Program-made: the position numbers and the translations under genes | Shown here: piece after piece, positions 1 through 8,626 of the stretch | Layout of the letters: each line of letters opens with the position of its first letter | Position numbering within the stretch: the first letter of the stretch is position 1 | The notes under the pieces: generated by a model | What the model saw: the letters and a program-made list of their open reading frames with translations, nothing else | What the model was told of the DNA's origin: nothing | The model's database searches: none | Assembly: GCA_045661305.1 (NCBI GenBank) | Contig: JAZRFJ010000043.1 | Span: 1 to 16,214 of the forward strand | Length of the DNA: 16,214 nucleotides | DNA from: UMGS1840 sp045661305 | GTDB lineage: Bacteria > Bacillota > Clostridia > UMGS1840 | Direction: 5' to 3'

Positions 1-2
1 AG

Positions 3-815
3 ATAGCTGCAACAGATAAATATGTTGATGTTAAAACACTTGTTGATTTAGACAATGGAACCTATACAATCAGTGTTGGTGGGGTTGATAGGACAATGCC
101 ACTTAAACAAAATTCAATTTCAGGTTTCAGAAGTGATTTTAGATATATTAATGATACAACAAGCTGGAGCGGAAGCTTGGGTACAGGTCAAATATCTCAG
201 TATTATATTGACGATATAGAGGTGAGAAAATATTATGCTTTGGCAACAGAGCTTCCTATAGTTTCAGACGGTATTTATGCAAAAGGATATACACTTCCTG
301 AAATAACACCTTCTATAGACGGAGTAACATATACAAATATATCTTATATAAAAGATGGAGAAATGGTTGAGCTTAAAGCAGGAGATGTTCTCTCTAACGG
401 TGAATATTCAGTAATAGTTACAGCAACAGACGGATATAACACCGAAACAAGAAAAGTTAATTTCACAGTAGCAGACGGATTTGAAGTTAAACAGGCATAT
501 ATGCTTAATTCAGATGGAGAAGTTATTAAAACACTTGAAAACAAAGCAGATGTTAAAGCTATTGTAAAAGTTGAAACAGCACTTGATTTTGAAAAAGACT
601 TTGATATTATTGCTATAATGAGAGCTTCAAACGGTTCTATAGCTGATGTTCAGTATAAAGGTAAAGCTGAACTTGAAAATAACACAGCAACATTTGACTT
701 CACAGTTCCCGAAAACGGAACATATACACTTGAATACCTTATCTGGGAAAGTGTAGGCTCACTTAAACCTATCACAGAAAAAGGAGATTTTGTATCGCTT
801 GAACGTCCGTCATGA
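3..815 (+). CDS. N-terminal modules of an interrupted, left-truncated extracellular beta-helix polysaccharidase
   Basis: The frame is open from position 3, so the start and any signal peptide lie outside the window; the ATG at 96 is internal. The visible 270 codons end a concanavalin/LamG-like beta-sandwich (closing motif YYIDDIEV near 210-235; the next gene's module closes with YYIDDIKV), followed by about two Ig-like modules rich in Thr, Val and Asp. These are typical accessory or carbohydrate-binding modules of secreted Clostridia enzymes. The frame stops at TGA 813-815, directly after residues SLERPS. The same frame then continues at once into a beta-helix catalytic-type domain that has no start codon or RBS of its own. 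I therefore read this as the N-terminal part of one gene running to 2912, broken by a point nonsense mutation, a sequencing error or stop readthrough. Modules are recognised by style, not by a profile search. Confidence 0.8.
   Translation: MAATDKYVDVKTLVDLDNGTYTISVGGVDRTMPLKQNSISGFRSDFRYINDTTSWSGSLGTGQISQYYIDDIEVRKYYALATELPIVSDGIYAKGYTLPEITPSIDGVTYTNISYIKDGEMVELKAGDVLSNGEYSVIVTATDGYNTETRKVNFTVADGFEVKQAYMLNSDGEVIKTLENKADVKAIVKVETALDFEKDFDIIAIMRASNGSIADVQYKGKAELENNTATFDFTVPENGTYTLEYLIWESVGSLKPITEKGDFVSLERPS
813..815 (+). other. In-frame TGA splitting one gene
   Basis: Reading through this codon, the frame continues without a stop from 816 to 2912. The first residues after it (TIFVDAGATQTGDGTKESPY) are the usual opening of a beta-helix enzyme domain. 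No ATG, GTG or TTG occurs in frame between 816 and 959, and there is no ribosome binding site. One transition would restore Arg (CGA) or Trp (TGG). The base after the stop is C, a context known to be leaky for UGA. Other genes here use TGA as a normal stop (9821-9823), so the code is not reassigned. Confidence 0.85.
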
Positions 816-2912
816 CTTACTATATTCGTAGACGCAGGTGCCACGCAAACGGGTGACGGAACAAAAGAATCACCTTACAAGACAATAGAAGAGGCACAGT
901 CGGCAGTAAGAGAAATCGTAGCTGCCGACAGATACCCCGAGCTTGGAATAAAAGTTTTCTTGCGTGAGGGCGAATATAATCTTTCCGACACTGTTTATTT
1001 TAATGAACAGGACAGCGGAAAAGAAGATGCACCGGTTTTATGGTCTGCATACAACGATGAAGACGTTACAATTTCAAATGGTAACAAAATACCTTTAAGC
1101 AGTTTTACACTTTCATCGGACTCAAGAATCCCCTCAAGTGCACAAGGCAAAGTTTTGTCTTATAATTTAAGAGAAAATGGAATAGAAGGCTATGATAAAC
1201 TTTATCTTTCAGGACATTCCCAGCATTATTACTGGCAATATAATATGGCAGAAGCCGGCTCTCAACAGTTCGGTTATGCAGTTCCTGAAGTATATTTTGG
1301 TGATAAAAGCGGAAGACTTGCAGAATATCCAAACAATGGTGGATATCTTGGTGTGAGCTATGTTGTGGACGAAGGAACAACGGGTTGGTCTTCAAAGCTT
1401 GACAGCTGGACAGGTGCAACCCTGGCTCTTAAATCAAGTGAAGTAAGCTCTGACAGGTTTGAAAAATGGAAAAGTGCTCAGAATCCCTGGTACGATTCTT
1501 ATTGGGCTTATGATTGGTCTGATATGAGGGGGCCTATTAAAGAATTTAAATCCAATTCAGGCATTTTTGGAATTGGAAGCTATAATGCCATTGTAACAGA
1601 GCACGCACTACCATATGGAGCAGACAAAGATATTGCAAGATGGAGAATTTATAATCTCATTGAAGAGCTTGATGCACCGGGAGAATGGTATTATGATGCG
1701 GATTTAGGAGAGCTTTTCATTTATCCTGCTGAGGGAATTTCTGAAAATGAAATGATAACTCTTGCATTTCAGAAAAAGAATATTTTTGAACTCTCAAATG
1801 CTCATGATATACAATTTAAAAACCTTAACTTGACTGGCACAAGAGCATCAGGAATTAAAGGTAGGAACTGTCAGAGAATAGATGTGGCATATTGTGATAT
1901 TTATAATCTTTCTTCAGACGGTGTTTCACTTAGTTCTTCAACCAATTGTAAAATTTATCGTAACACAATAGAAAATGTTGGTGCAAGAGGTATATTGATT
2001 AACGGTGGAAACACAAACACACTTACACCGTCAGGAAATGTAGTTGAAAACAATCTTATTAAAAATTATGCAAGATTGCAAAAGGCTTATTTTGGCGGTG
2101 TGGATGTTAACGGTGTCGGAGTAACAGTAAGAAATAATGAAATCTGCTATGCTCCGCAGCTTGCAATAGCTTATGGTGGCAATAACCATGAATTTTTAAA
2201 TAATAATATTCACCACGTGCTTTCAGAAGCTTCCGATATGGGTGCAATTTATCGTGTCGGAGATTTTAGAGCAAGAGGTACAGTTATTAAGAATAATGTT
2301 TTCCACGATTTAGAAACAAATGCACTCGGAACATTAGATATTTCTGCAGTATATTTTGATAAAGCGGCACCGGGAGATACAGCAACAGAAAATATTTTCT
2401 ATAATATTGATGGTTCAGGTGTATTTATGAATTGCGGCAGCAATTTAACCGTTACAAATAATATATTTGCAAATGTTACCGGAGTTGGTGCAAAATTTGC
2501 CTGTGTAGATAAAAATCATAGCTCAATAGGAAAACTGACAACAGGCGGTGCGGAAGGCTATATCACAAATTCTGCGTATGCTAAATACCCGAATTTCGTT
2601 GAAACCTTCAGCGAAGCAAATGTTGCGAGTGGTGATTGGGTTAACACGATGAACTGTGTTATAAAAAATAATATTGGTTACAACACACCAAATGTAACAG
2701 CATATGATTTATCAAATTCAAGTGGTTCAACAACAACTGATGATTGGCTGGATTTACCGTATAACGATTATAATGAAGGCTATAATTTTACAGAAGATCC
2801 CGGATTTGAGAATTTACAAAACAATAATTACACTCTTAACGATTCAAACAGCGTTACAGCGATGTATCCTGATTTTATCAATATTGATATGACAGAAATC
2901 GGTATACAGTAG
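816..2912 (+). CDS. GH141-like right-handed parallel beta-helix domain (C-terminal part of the interrupted gene)
   Basis: This likely catalytic part follows the TGA at 813-815 in the same frame. The only usable start is a TTG at 960, which lacks an RBS and would delete the conserved domain opening (FVDA...GDGTKESPY.TIEEAQ.AVRE). After the opening come the REGEYNLSD strand, the PE.YFGDKSGRLAEYPN segment and the DAPGEWYYDADLGELFIYP segment. Together these are characteristic of GH141-like beta-helix proteins. Asn-rich coils (IQFKNLNL, CKIYRNTIENV, VVENNLIKN, VRNNEI, FLNNNI, VIKNNVF) then form the solenoid from about 1780 to 2550. Characterised GH141 members include an alpha-L-fucosidase acting on rhamnogalacturonan II and a xylanase, so the substrate is open. 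No SLH or dockerin follows; the protein ends MTEIGIQ at a TAG. The family call is by pattern; a beta-helix fold is certain, the GH number less so. Confidence 0.75.
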   Translation, partial: LTIFVDAGATQTGDGTKESPYKTIEEAQSAVREIVAADRYPELGIKVFLREGEYNLSDTVYFNEQDSGKEDAPVLWSAYNDEDVTISNGNKIPLSSFTLSSDSRIPSSAQGKVLSYNLRENGIEGYDKLYLSGHSQHYYWQYNMAEAGSQQFGYAVPEVYFGDKSGRLAEYPNNGGYLGVSYVVDEGTTGWSSKLDSWTGATLALKSSEVSSDRFEKWKSAQNPWYDSYWAYDWSDMRGPIKEFKSNSGIFGIGSYNAIVTEHALPYGADKDIARWRIYNLIEELDAPGEWYYDADLGELFIYPAEGISENEMITLAFQKKNIFELSNAHDIQFKNLNLTGTRASGIKGRNCQRIDVAYCDIYNLSSDGVSLSSSTNCKIYRNTIENVGARGILINGGNTNTLTPSGNVVENNLIKNYARLQKAYFGGVDVNGVGVTVRNNEICYAPQLAIAYGGNNHEFLNNNIHHVLSEASDMGAIYRVGDFRARGTVIKNNVFHDLETNALGTLDISAVYFDKAAPGDTATENIFYNIDGSGVFMNCGSNLTVTNNIFANVTGVGAKFACVDKNHSSIGKLTTGGAEGYITNSAYAKYPNFVETFSEANVASGDWVNTMNCVIKNNIGYNTPNVTAYDLSNSSGSTTTDDWLDLPYNDYNEGYNFTEDPGFENLQNNNYTLNDSNSVTAMYPDFINIDMTEIGIQ

Positions 2913-2920
2913 TAATCTAA

Positions 2921-2952
2921 TGCAGAAACTGCAAGTTTTTGCAGTTTCTGCA
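2921..2952 (+). promoter_or_regulatory. Perfect 14-bp inverted repeat built from two TGCAG-N3-CTGCA dyads
   Basis: The arms at 2921-2934 and 2939-2952 are perfectly complementary around a 4-nt loop (GTTT). Each arm is itself a small palindrome, TGCAG-AAA-CTGCA (2921-2933) and TGCAG-TTT-CTGCA (2940-2952), with centres 19 bp apart. It sits 8 nt after the stop of the beta-helix gene and 9 nt before the AGGAGG of the SLH gene. There is no T-run on either side, so it is not an ordinary intrinsic terminator. It could be a double operator, an mRNA-stabilising or processing hairpin, or an attenuator that controls the following gene. Confidence 0.7.
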
Positions 2953-2973
2953 ACAAAAAAAAGGAGGACATAC

Positions 2974-5760
2974 ATGAAAATAAAAAACTTTAGAAAACTT
3001 GGTACAGCAATTTTGTTTTCATTTATTTTAATCTTATGCGTGTTTGCATTCACAGCTTCGGCAGAGGTCGTTTTTTTCGAGGACTTTACAAATCATACCG
3101 TAGATCAAAAACCTGCCACTATTGATGGTGTAGAGCAAGAACTTACCGACTTTGCAAGAGTTGTGTCTGACAATGGAAATAATGTACTTGTAATTGGTAA
3201 GGAAAAAGGAAGTAATGCGGGAGTAACCGAAAATATATTGTTAGACAAAGAGTATAAGAATGGTGTTTATATATTCAGTTATAAATTCAAACCAAAAAAT
3301 CATTATACTCACGCTGTAAATTTTATGAGACTTGTGGATTCAGACAATAGAAGTATAAATGCGGATACTCTTGCTTCAGTATATTATTGGTTTTCTCATA
3401 CAGTTTCAAATGGTTCAACCACCGTTGATGCTCATAACATTGCTCAGGTAACTGATTATATAACTGTTACAACTATTGTGGATTTCAATAAAAAAACATA
3501 TTCAACAACTGCTGTAAAAGACGGTGTTACAAAAGTATGGAGAAAAACTTTTACAAGTGAAAATGTGACAAAATTTAACACATATTTTGCTCCTTCAAAT
3601 TTTCACGGAGGTTCAGGAGATCCTAACTTGGATTCGGAATACTACATTGATGATATAAAGGTTGAGCATTTTCCGATTTTGGTTATAAATAAAATGAATG
3701 ACACTCTTATTTCAGATGTCAATCAGAATATAGAGATAACATTTGATCAGGAATTAAAAGATGTTAATAAAGATAGAATAGAAATTTATAAAGATGGAAG
3801 CACAGAAAAATTAGAATCTTCTTTATATAATGTAAGCTATTCCGATAAAAAGATAATAGTTACATTTGTTGATGGCTTGTATTATGGTTCAAGTTATGAA
3901 ATTAAATTAGGGAAAGGTATATCTGCGGTTTTAGAAAACTATGATCCTATGATTGGCTCAACGATTGCAACATTTAAAACTCCCGACATTTATGACGGTG
4001 TTTTAAGCGTTTCTGATAATGGAAAATATAGCGAACTGCACATTTTTACCTTGACAACAGCTCATGATTACAGTTTAACTTTGAAAAAAGATGGAAATGA
4101 AATTCCATTTTCTAACAATATGGTGCTAGAAAAAGGTGACTACACATTAGATATAGAAATGTGGACAACAAGTGCACCTGATCGAAAATATCAAAAAACT
4201 ATCATTTTTAAAGTATTTGAAGAAACGGCTCCCGTTTTTGAAGAACTGAAGATTACAGGTGATCCAAAAGTTGGAGAAACTCTGGGAATTGATTATAAAT
4301 ACGCTGATTATAATGGTGCTTCCGAAGGTGTTCATGAATTTTACTGGTTAAAGAGTACAGACGGAGCAAATTTTACAAGAGTATCAGAAACTTCTATGGC
4401 TTCATACCTTCTTGAAGAAAAGGATATAAATTGTTATTTCAAATTGGAAGCATACCCTGTTGCTCTTACCGGAATTTTAAAGGGTGAAAAGCATGAAACT
4501 GATGTTTTTACAGGTCCTTTTAAGCCTACAGTAAAGGGTGATGTGACACTTTCTCTTGCAGATAAAACCATAACTGTAAACTATGAGTATGATGATATGA
4601 ACGGATATCCCGAAAACGGAACAACATATCAGTGGTACAGAGTATCCTCTCTTGATGATGCTAATCCTGTAGCTATAACAGGTGCAACATCAATAGATTA
4701 TACTTTTACAGACGATGATGTAGACAAGTATGTTTACTGTGTTTTTATACCTAAAAAAGAATTTAAGCCTTACGGTGATAATGAATATAAATCAGAAGTT
4801 ATTTCTTGCCTCAAAAAACCGGTTGCAACATATGTTGGGATTACAGGTACAGCGGTTGTAGGTAGTTCTTTGGCAGTTTCATATACATATGACGATGCAG
4901 AAGATGATCCTATAGACAAAATGATATTCGAGTGGTATGTAAACGGTTCAAAATATTCAGAAAGCGAAGCAATAACCCTTACGAGCTCTATGGCAGGTAA
5001 GTCAGTTTACTGTGTTGTAACGCCTGTAAGTCAGAAATTTCCTTTCAAAGGCAATTCTGTTACAACTGAGACAAAATATGTAAGTGGCTCGACTTCTTCT
5101 TTAGGTGGCGGTTCATATTCTTCAGGCGGCGGAGGAAGTATTGGTGCAGGTTCATATAAAGATACTGAAAAAGTAACAGAGACAGTAACTACACCAACTA
5201 AACCGAATGAGAATAATACTGAAACAAATAATAAATTTTCGGATATACATAACCATTGGGCGAAGGAAAATGTAAAAAGAGCCGTTGAGCTTGGTTTTGT
5301 AAACGGAAAAAGTGAAAATAAATTTTCACCTGATATAAATATCACAAGAGCTGAATTTGCAACAATTATTGTTCGTGTTCTTAAATTGGAAATGAAAAAA
5401 TCCGATTTTATTGATATTTCATCAGATTTTTGGTATAATGAATACATCGGTGCTGTATCAAGTGCGGGATATATGAATGGTGCTGACGGAATGTTCAGAC
5501 CGGATGATAATATCACCCGTGAAGAAATGTGCAAGGTTATTACCAATATAACAGGAATTTCAGAAGAAATAAAAGAAGCTGATTTTTTAGATTATGAAAA
5601 TATTTCAGATTGGGCAAAACAGGCTGTTTCAAAGGCTTATGAGCTTGGAATAGTAAATGGAAGAAACGACGGAAACTTTTCGCCAAAGGATAATTCCACA
5701 AGAGCAGAAGCAGTCAGTGTTATACTTCGTTTATATGACTATATGAAGGAGGCAAAATAA
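2974..5760 (+). CDS. Secreted SLH-anchored multimodular surface protein (concanavalin-like, Ig-like repeats, 3x SLH)
   Basis: A 928-residue surface protein. The ATG at 2974 is chosen over an in-frame ATG at 2920 because it follows AGGAGG (2962-2967) by 6 nt and opens directly on a signal peptide (MKIKNFRK, hydrophobic core to residue 28, TASA cleavage near 30). Residues 31-235 form a concanavalin/LamG-like beta-sandwich ending YYIDDIKV. Residues 236-340 resemble an SbsA-type Ig-like domain. Residues 427-518, 520-612 and 620-703 are three related Ig-like repeats with a Y.W.Y core and a YVYC-like strand. A Gly/Ser then Thr/Pro linker spans 705-753. Three SLH domains follow (755-806, 811-864, 870-924) with the motifs ITRAEF, ITREEM and STRAEA, which in this family bind pyruvylated cell-wall polymers. 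I see no catalytic domain, so it probably binds carbohydrate or acts as a cell-surface scaffold. It is followed at once by the next gene (stop and start overlap). Confidence 0.9.
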   Translation: MKIKNFRKLGTAILFSFILILCVFAFTASAEVVFFEDFTNHTVDQKPATIDGVEQELTDFARVVSDNGNNVLVIGKEKGSNAGVTENILLDKEYKNGVYIFSYKFKPKNHYTHAVNFMRLVDSDNRSINADTLASVYYWFSHTVSNGSTTVDAHNIAQVTDYITVTTIVDFNKKTYSTTAVKDGVTKVWRKTFTSENVTKFNTYFAPSNFHGGSGDPNLDSEYYIDDIKVEHFPILVINKMNDTLISDVNQNIEITFDQELKDVNKDRIEIYKDGSTEKLESSLYNVSYSDKKIIVTFVDGLYYGSSYEIKLGKGISAVLENYDPMIGSTIATFKTPDIYDGVLSVSDNGKYSELHIFTLTTAHDYSLTLKKDGNEIPFSNNMVLEKGDYTLDIEMWTTSAPDRKYQKTIIFKVFEETAPVFEELKITGDPKVGETLGIDYKYADYNGASEGVHEFYWLKSTDGANFTRVSETSMASYLLEEKDINCYFKLEAYPVALTGILKGEKHETDVFTGPFKPTVKGDVTLSLADKTITVNYEYDDMNGYPENGTTYQWYRVSSLDDANPVAITGATSIDYTFTDDDVDKYVYCVFIPKKEFKPYGDNEYKSEVISCLKKPVATYVGITGTAVVGSSLAVSYTYDDAEDDPIDKMIFEWYVNGSKYSESEAITLTSSMAGKSVYCVVTPVSQKFPFKGNSVTTETKYVSGSTSSLGGGSYSSGGGGSIGAGSYKDTEKVTETVTTPTKPNENNTETNNKFSDIHNHWAKENVKRAVELGFVNGKSENKFSPDINITRAEFATIIVRVLKLEMKKSDFIDISSDFWYNEYIGAVSSAGYMNGADGMFRPDDNITREEMCKVITNITGISEEIKEADFLDYENISDWAKQAVSKAYELGIVNGRNDGNFSPKDNSTRAEAVSVILRLYDYMKEAK

Positions 5761-8570
5761 TGAAGAAAAGAATAATAGCTTTTTTAATTTTTGCATTGCA
5801 GATTTTTTCTTTATCTGCTTTTGCAAAAGATGAATTTCCTGTTCCTGAATGGATGCTTGACGATGTTGTGGCAACAACAGCAGCAGGTATGGGAGAAGAA
5901 TATACAGATTCATATTCTGTTCTTTCCTTTTTAGGTGCAGTTTCAGAGCCGGCAGGACTTATCAATCCTGAAAGTATTGCCGAAAGAGGCTATGCAGTAG
6001 AAATTTTTGCGAAGCTTTATCTTGGTAGAGAATTACCTGCTCCGAAAAAAGAACTTTATCTTGATATTCCGTTTGAACACGAGTGGGCTGACGGAATTTA
6101 TGCTGCCATTGAATGTGGTCTTACAAGTGAAGAAAACAGCAGATTTTATCCTGATAAAGCTGTAAAGGTAGAAGAAGTTGCAAAAATGGGACTTATTCTT
6201 TTGGGTTATGCAGGAATAGAAAACCTTAATGTTTCAAAACAGATGCAGGATTTAAGATTTCTTCAGGGTATAACTTTAACCGGTGATACACTCACAAAAG
6301 GTCAGCTTTTTACTATGATAAGAAATATCCTTCGTGCTGATATTCTGGAATACAGTGTTTCTCAAAAAGGAGATACGGTTGAATTTCAGGGAATAAGAAC
6401 GGGAAAAAGCTTTTTGTCTGAACATAAAAACATTTATCTTATTGAAGGAGTTGTAACTTCAATTGGTCAAAGTGCAGTCTATGGCAAACAGGACAATTTT
6501 GATAAAAAAATAGAAATAAACAAGATAAAGTATGATTTTTATGGAGAAATTGAAGGCGATATTTTAGGAAAAAGTATATATGCGTATGTATATGATCCCG
6601 AAGATGAAGCACTTGTTATAGATATCTGGGATACCAATGATAACACAGAGTATGAAATTCCGGGAAGCATATTAAAAGAACTTGCTTATTCCTATGTATC
6701 ATACACCGAAAATGATAAAACTAAGAAATTAAAGCTTAATTTCCAAACAGATGTAGTATATAACGGACAGTATTACGGAAGTTTAGATAAAGCTGTTCGC
6801 AACAATATTTCATCAGGCTGTGATTTTATTAAAGTACTTGATAATGATGATAACGGAGTTTATGATATAGTATTTATTGATAAAACTGATTATTATGTTG
6901 TAGATAAAGTTGCACCTTTGGCAGAACAGATTTCATTTAAGTATTCAAGTTATGTTTTAAATCTTAAAAATGAAGAGAATGTCATTTTAAAAAATCAGGC
7001 TAGCGATGACATTGAAGTAGGTTCTATTTCGGCAGGATATGTTGTTGAGGTGAAAGAAGCAAACCGTGTAAACGGCGAAAAATGCTTTGATATTAAGGTT
7101 TCAAGTAACAAAATAACTGCTGAATTATCAGAAACCTATGAAAAAAATGGTGTTACATACTATAAAATAGGTGATGAAGCATACACACTTTCTTCATATT
7201 ATAAAAATTATCTTTTGAATTATGCAGGAAATAATAAGCCTGAAGTTGGGCAGACTGTAACATTTTACATAGGCTCAAACAATAAAATTGTTTTATCAGA
7301 TTCAAATCCATATACTTTTGGTTATCTTCTTTATAAAAGAGAGGACGGAGTCTTCGAGAAAGAGGTTTGGGTTAAGCTTTACAGCGAAAGTGGAAAGTTT
7401 GAAGAACTTAAGCTTAAGGATACTGTTAAAGTAATCACATATACAAATCAGTCCGGAACTTCAAAACCTGCAACAACTGCAATAGCAGAATTCTGTGATG
7501 GTTCTGGTAATCTCCAAAATCAGCTGGTATGTTACATCAAAAATTCAAAAAATGAAATAACAACTCTTGTTAAAGAACATGACTTGACTGCGTCAGGTAC
7601 TACTCAACAGGATAAGATTGATGAGAATTATCCACTTGTTAAAAATTATACTGTTGGTGGTGAAGGCTATGATACAAAGGAAAACAGAATGTATTATAGG
7701 GTATTTGGTTATTATAATCCATCAGCTGGAATTTGGAATGTTCCGACAAGCGTTAAAAATATGTCTGTTGCAAGAAACAGCACGGATATTGATAAAGAAG
7801 CATATTTTGGTATGGGAAGATTATCAGTCAGAACTATGGAAAAATATTTCTCGGGTGAGCAGGCTGTGTTTTACAACTCTGATAAATTCGGTAATGCAGG
7901 ATTTCTTCTTATGAAGGTCGGCAGCGGTAGTAGTTCTGCATCGGTTAACAGCAGAGCGTATATGGTTAGTGATGTGTTGACCGGGCTAAGCAAAAAAGGA
8001 GAACCCGGCAAGATTGTTGAATATTACGATGAAAACAATAGCAAAAAAACAATATTTGTCGGCGAAAGTGAAGTATTAAGTTCATCAACCGATTATCCGG
8101 AAATAAAACCTACAGATGATGCTAATAGTCTTCAAATCGGTGATATATTCCGTTTCAGAGCGAATATAGATGGCGAAGCAGAATATATTGAAATTATTTC
8201 GAAGGCAGACAGACCAAAATCAAACTGGACATATACAACTTTTAAAGATAGCCCCTTTGGTGCCGGTCTTAGTAATGCCTATACTTTTGGAGAAAATTCA
8301 ATTTGGAGTGCACAGGTTGTGGAAACAACTGCGGATTATGGAGGAAGACTTATTGTAAATATTGACCCACAAGGAAAATTTGATTCTGCATATAATTTTA
8401 ATATTCAGATGAGTACATATACTAATTTTTACGGAAAGAATATAATCAATCTTTATGATTCATCAGAAGGCACAGTTGAAGTTGCATCGTTTGCGGATAT
8501 TCTTCCAACCGACAGAGTCGTTCTTGTATATGATTGGACAAGTGTTACAACATTATTTATAATAAGATAG
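5760..8570 (+). CDS. Large secreted protein of unknown function with degenerate N-terminal SLH-like repeats
   Basis: A 936-residue protein whose ATG overlaps the preceding TAA by one base (TAATG), with AGGAGG at 5747-5752, so it is translationally coupled to the SLH gene. A signal peptide is clear (MKKRIIAFLI..., cleavage after AFA near residue 22). Residues about 50-195 resemble three weak SLH repeats: helices such as RGYAVEIFAKLYLGR and WADGIYAAIECGL, and a RFYPDKAVKVEEVAKM segment that parallels FSPD..ITRAEF. The TRAE signature itself is lost, so wall binding is doubtful. The remaining 740 residues are rich in beta-strand, Asp, Lys, Tyr and Asn, with no catalytic motif I recognise; a DNDDNGVYDIVFID segment near residue 360 resembles a calcium-binding loop. 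The context suggests a surface partner of the 2974-5760 product. No function is assigned. Confidence 0.85.
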   Translation: MKKRIIAFLIFALQIFSLSAFAKDEFPVPEWMLDDVVATTAAGMGEEYTDSYSVLSFLGAVSEPAGLINPESIAERGYAVEIFAKLYLGRELPAPKKELYLDIPFEHEWADGIYAAIECGLTSEENSRFYPDKAVKVEEVAKMGLILLGYAGIENLNVSKQMQDLRFLQGITLTGDTLTKGQLFTMIRNILRADILEYSVSQKGDTVEFQGIRTGKSFLSEHKNIYLIEGVVTSIGQSAVYGKQDNFDKKIEINKIKYDFYGEIEGDILGKSIYAYVYDPEDEALVIDIWDTNDNTEYEIPGSILKELAYSYVSYTENDKTKKLKLNFQTDVVYNGQYYGSLDKAVRNNISSGCDFIKVLDNDDNGVYDIVFIDKTDYYVVDKVAPLAEQISFKYSSYVLNLKNEENVILKNQASDDIEVGSISAGYVVEVKEANRVNGEKCFDIKVSSNKITAELSETYEKNGVTYYKIGDEAYTLSSYYKNYLLNYAGNNKPEVGQTVTFYIGSNNKIVLSDSNPYTFGYLLYKREDGVFEKEVWVKLYSESGKFEELKLKDTVKVITYTNQSGTSKPATTAIAEFCDGSGNLQNQLVCYIKNSKNEITTLVKEHDLTASGTTQQDKIDENYPLVKNYTVGGEGYDTKENRMYYRVFGYYNPSAGIWNVPTSVKNMSVARNSTDIDKEAYFGMGRLSVRTMEKYFSGEQAVFYNSDKFGNAGFLLMKVGSGSSSASVNSRAYMVSDVLTGLSKKGEPGKIVEYYDENNSKKTIFVGESEVLSSSTDYPEIKPTDDANSLQIGDIFRFRANIDGEAEYIEIISKADRPKSNWTYTTFKDSPFGAGLSNAYTFGENSIWSAQVVETTADYGGRLIVNIDPQGKFDSAYNFNIQMSTYTNFYGKNIINLYDSSEGTVEVASFADILPTDRVVLVYDWTSVTTLFIIR
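8535..8563 (+). promoter_or_regulatory. Predicted sigma-A-type promoter for the two-component system genes
   Basis: TGGACA (8535-8540, 5 of 6 to the -35 consensus) is followed by exactly 17 nt and then a perfect TATAAT (8558-8563). It lies in the last codons of the preceding gene and would start transcription near 8570, giving the regulator and kinase genes their own promoter. AT-rich DNA yields chance matches, so this is a prediction only. Confidence 0.4.
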
Positions 8571-8578
8571 GAAAAAGA

Positions 8579-8601
8579 GAGAAAGGGATTTTCCCTTTCT
8601 C
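8579..8601 (+). other. 10-bp stem-loop between the surface-protein and regulator genes
   Basis: GAGAAAGGGA (8579-8588) pairs perfectly with TCCCTTTCTC (8592-8601) around a TTT loop. It lies 8 nt after the upstream stop codon. There is no U-tract after it, so it is a weak candidate for an intrinsic terminator. It could equally be a 5'-leader hairpin of the transcript from the promoter at 8535-8563. Confidence 0.6.
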
Positions 8602-8626
8602 ATCCCTAATATTCAAGAGGTGAAAA

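Noticed and set aside
813..815. Reassigned genetic code (TGA as an amino acid)
   Set aside because: TGA ends the response regulator gene at 9821-9823, where the kinase gene begins 2 nt later, so TGA is a normal stop here.
960..962. TTG as the start of a separate beta-helix gene
   Set aside because: It has no ribosome binding site and would remove the conserved domain opening encoded in frame from 816.
2920..2973. Upstream ATG at 2920 as start of the SLH protein
   Set aside because: It lies inside the palindrome region with no RBS; the ATG at 2974 has an ideal AGGAGG and begins the signal peptide.
5031..5546. 171-codon open frame on the minus strand
   Set aside because: It is the antisense shadow of the linker and SLH region; low-complexity Pro/Glu composition and no RBS.
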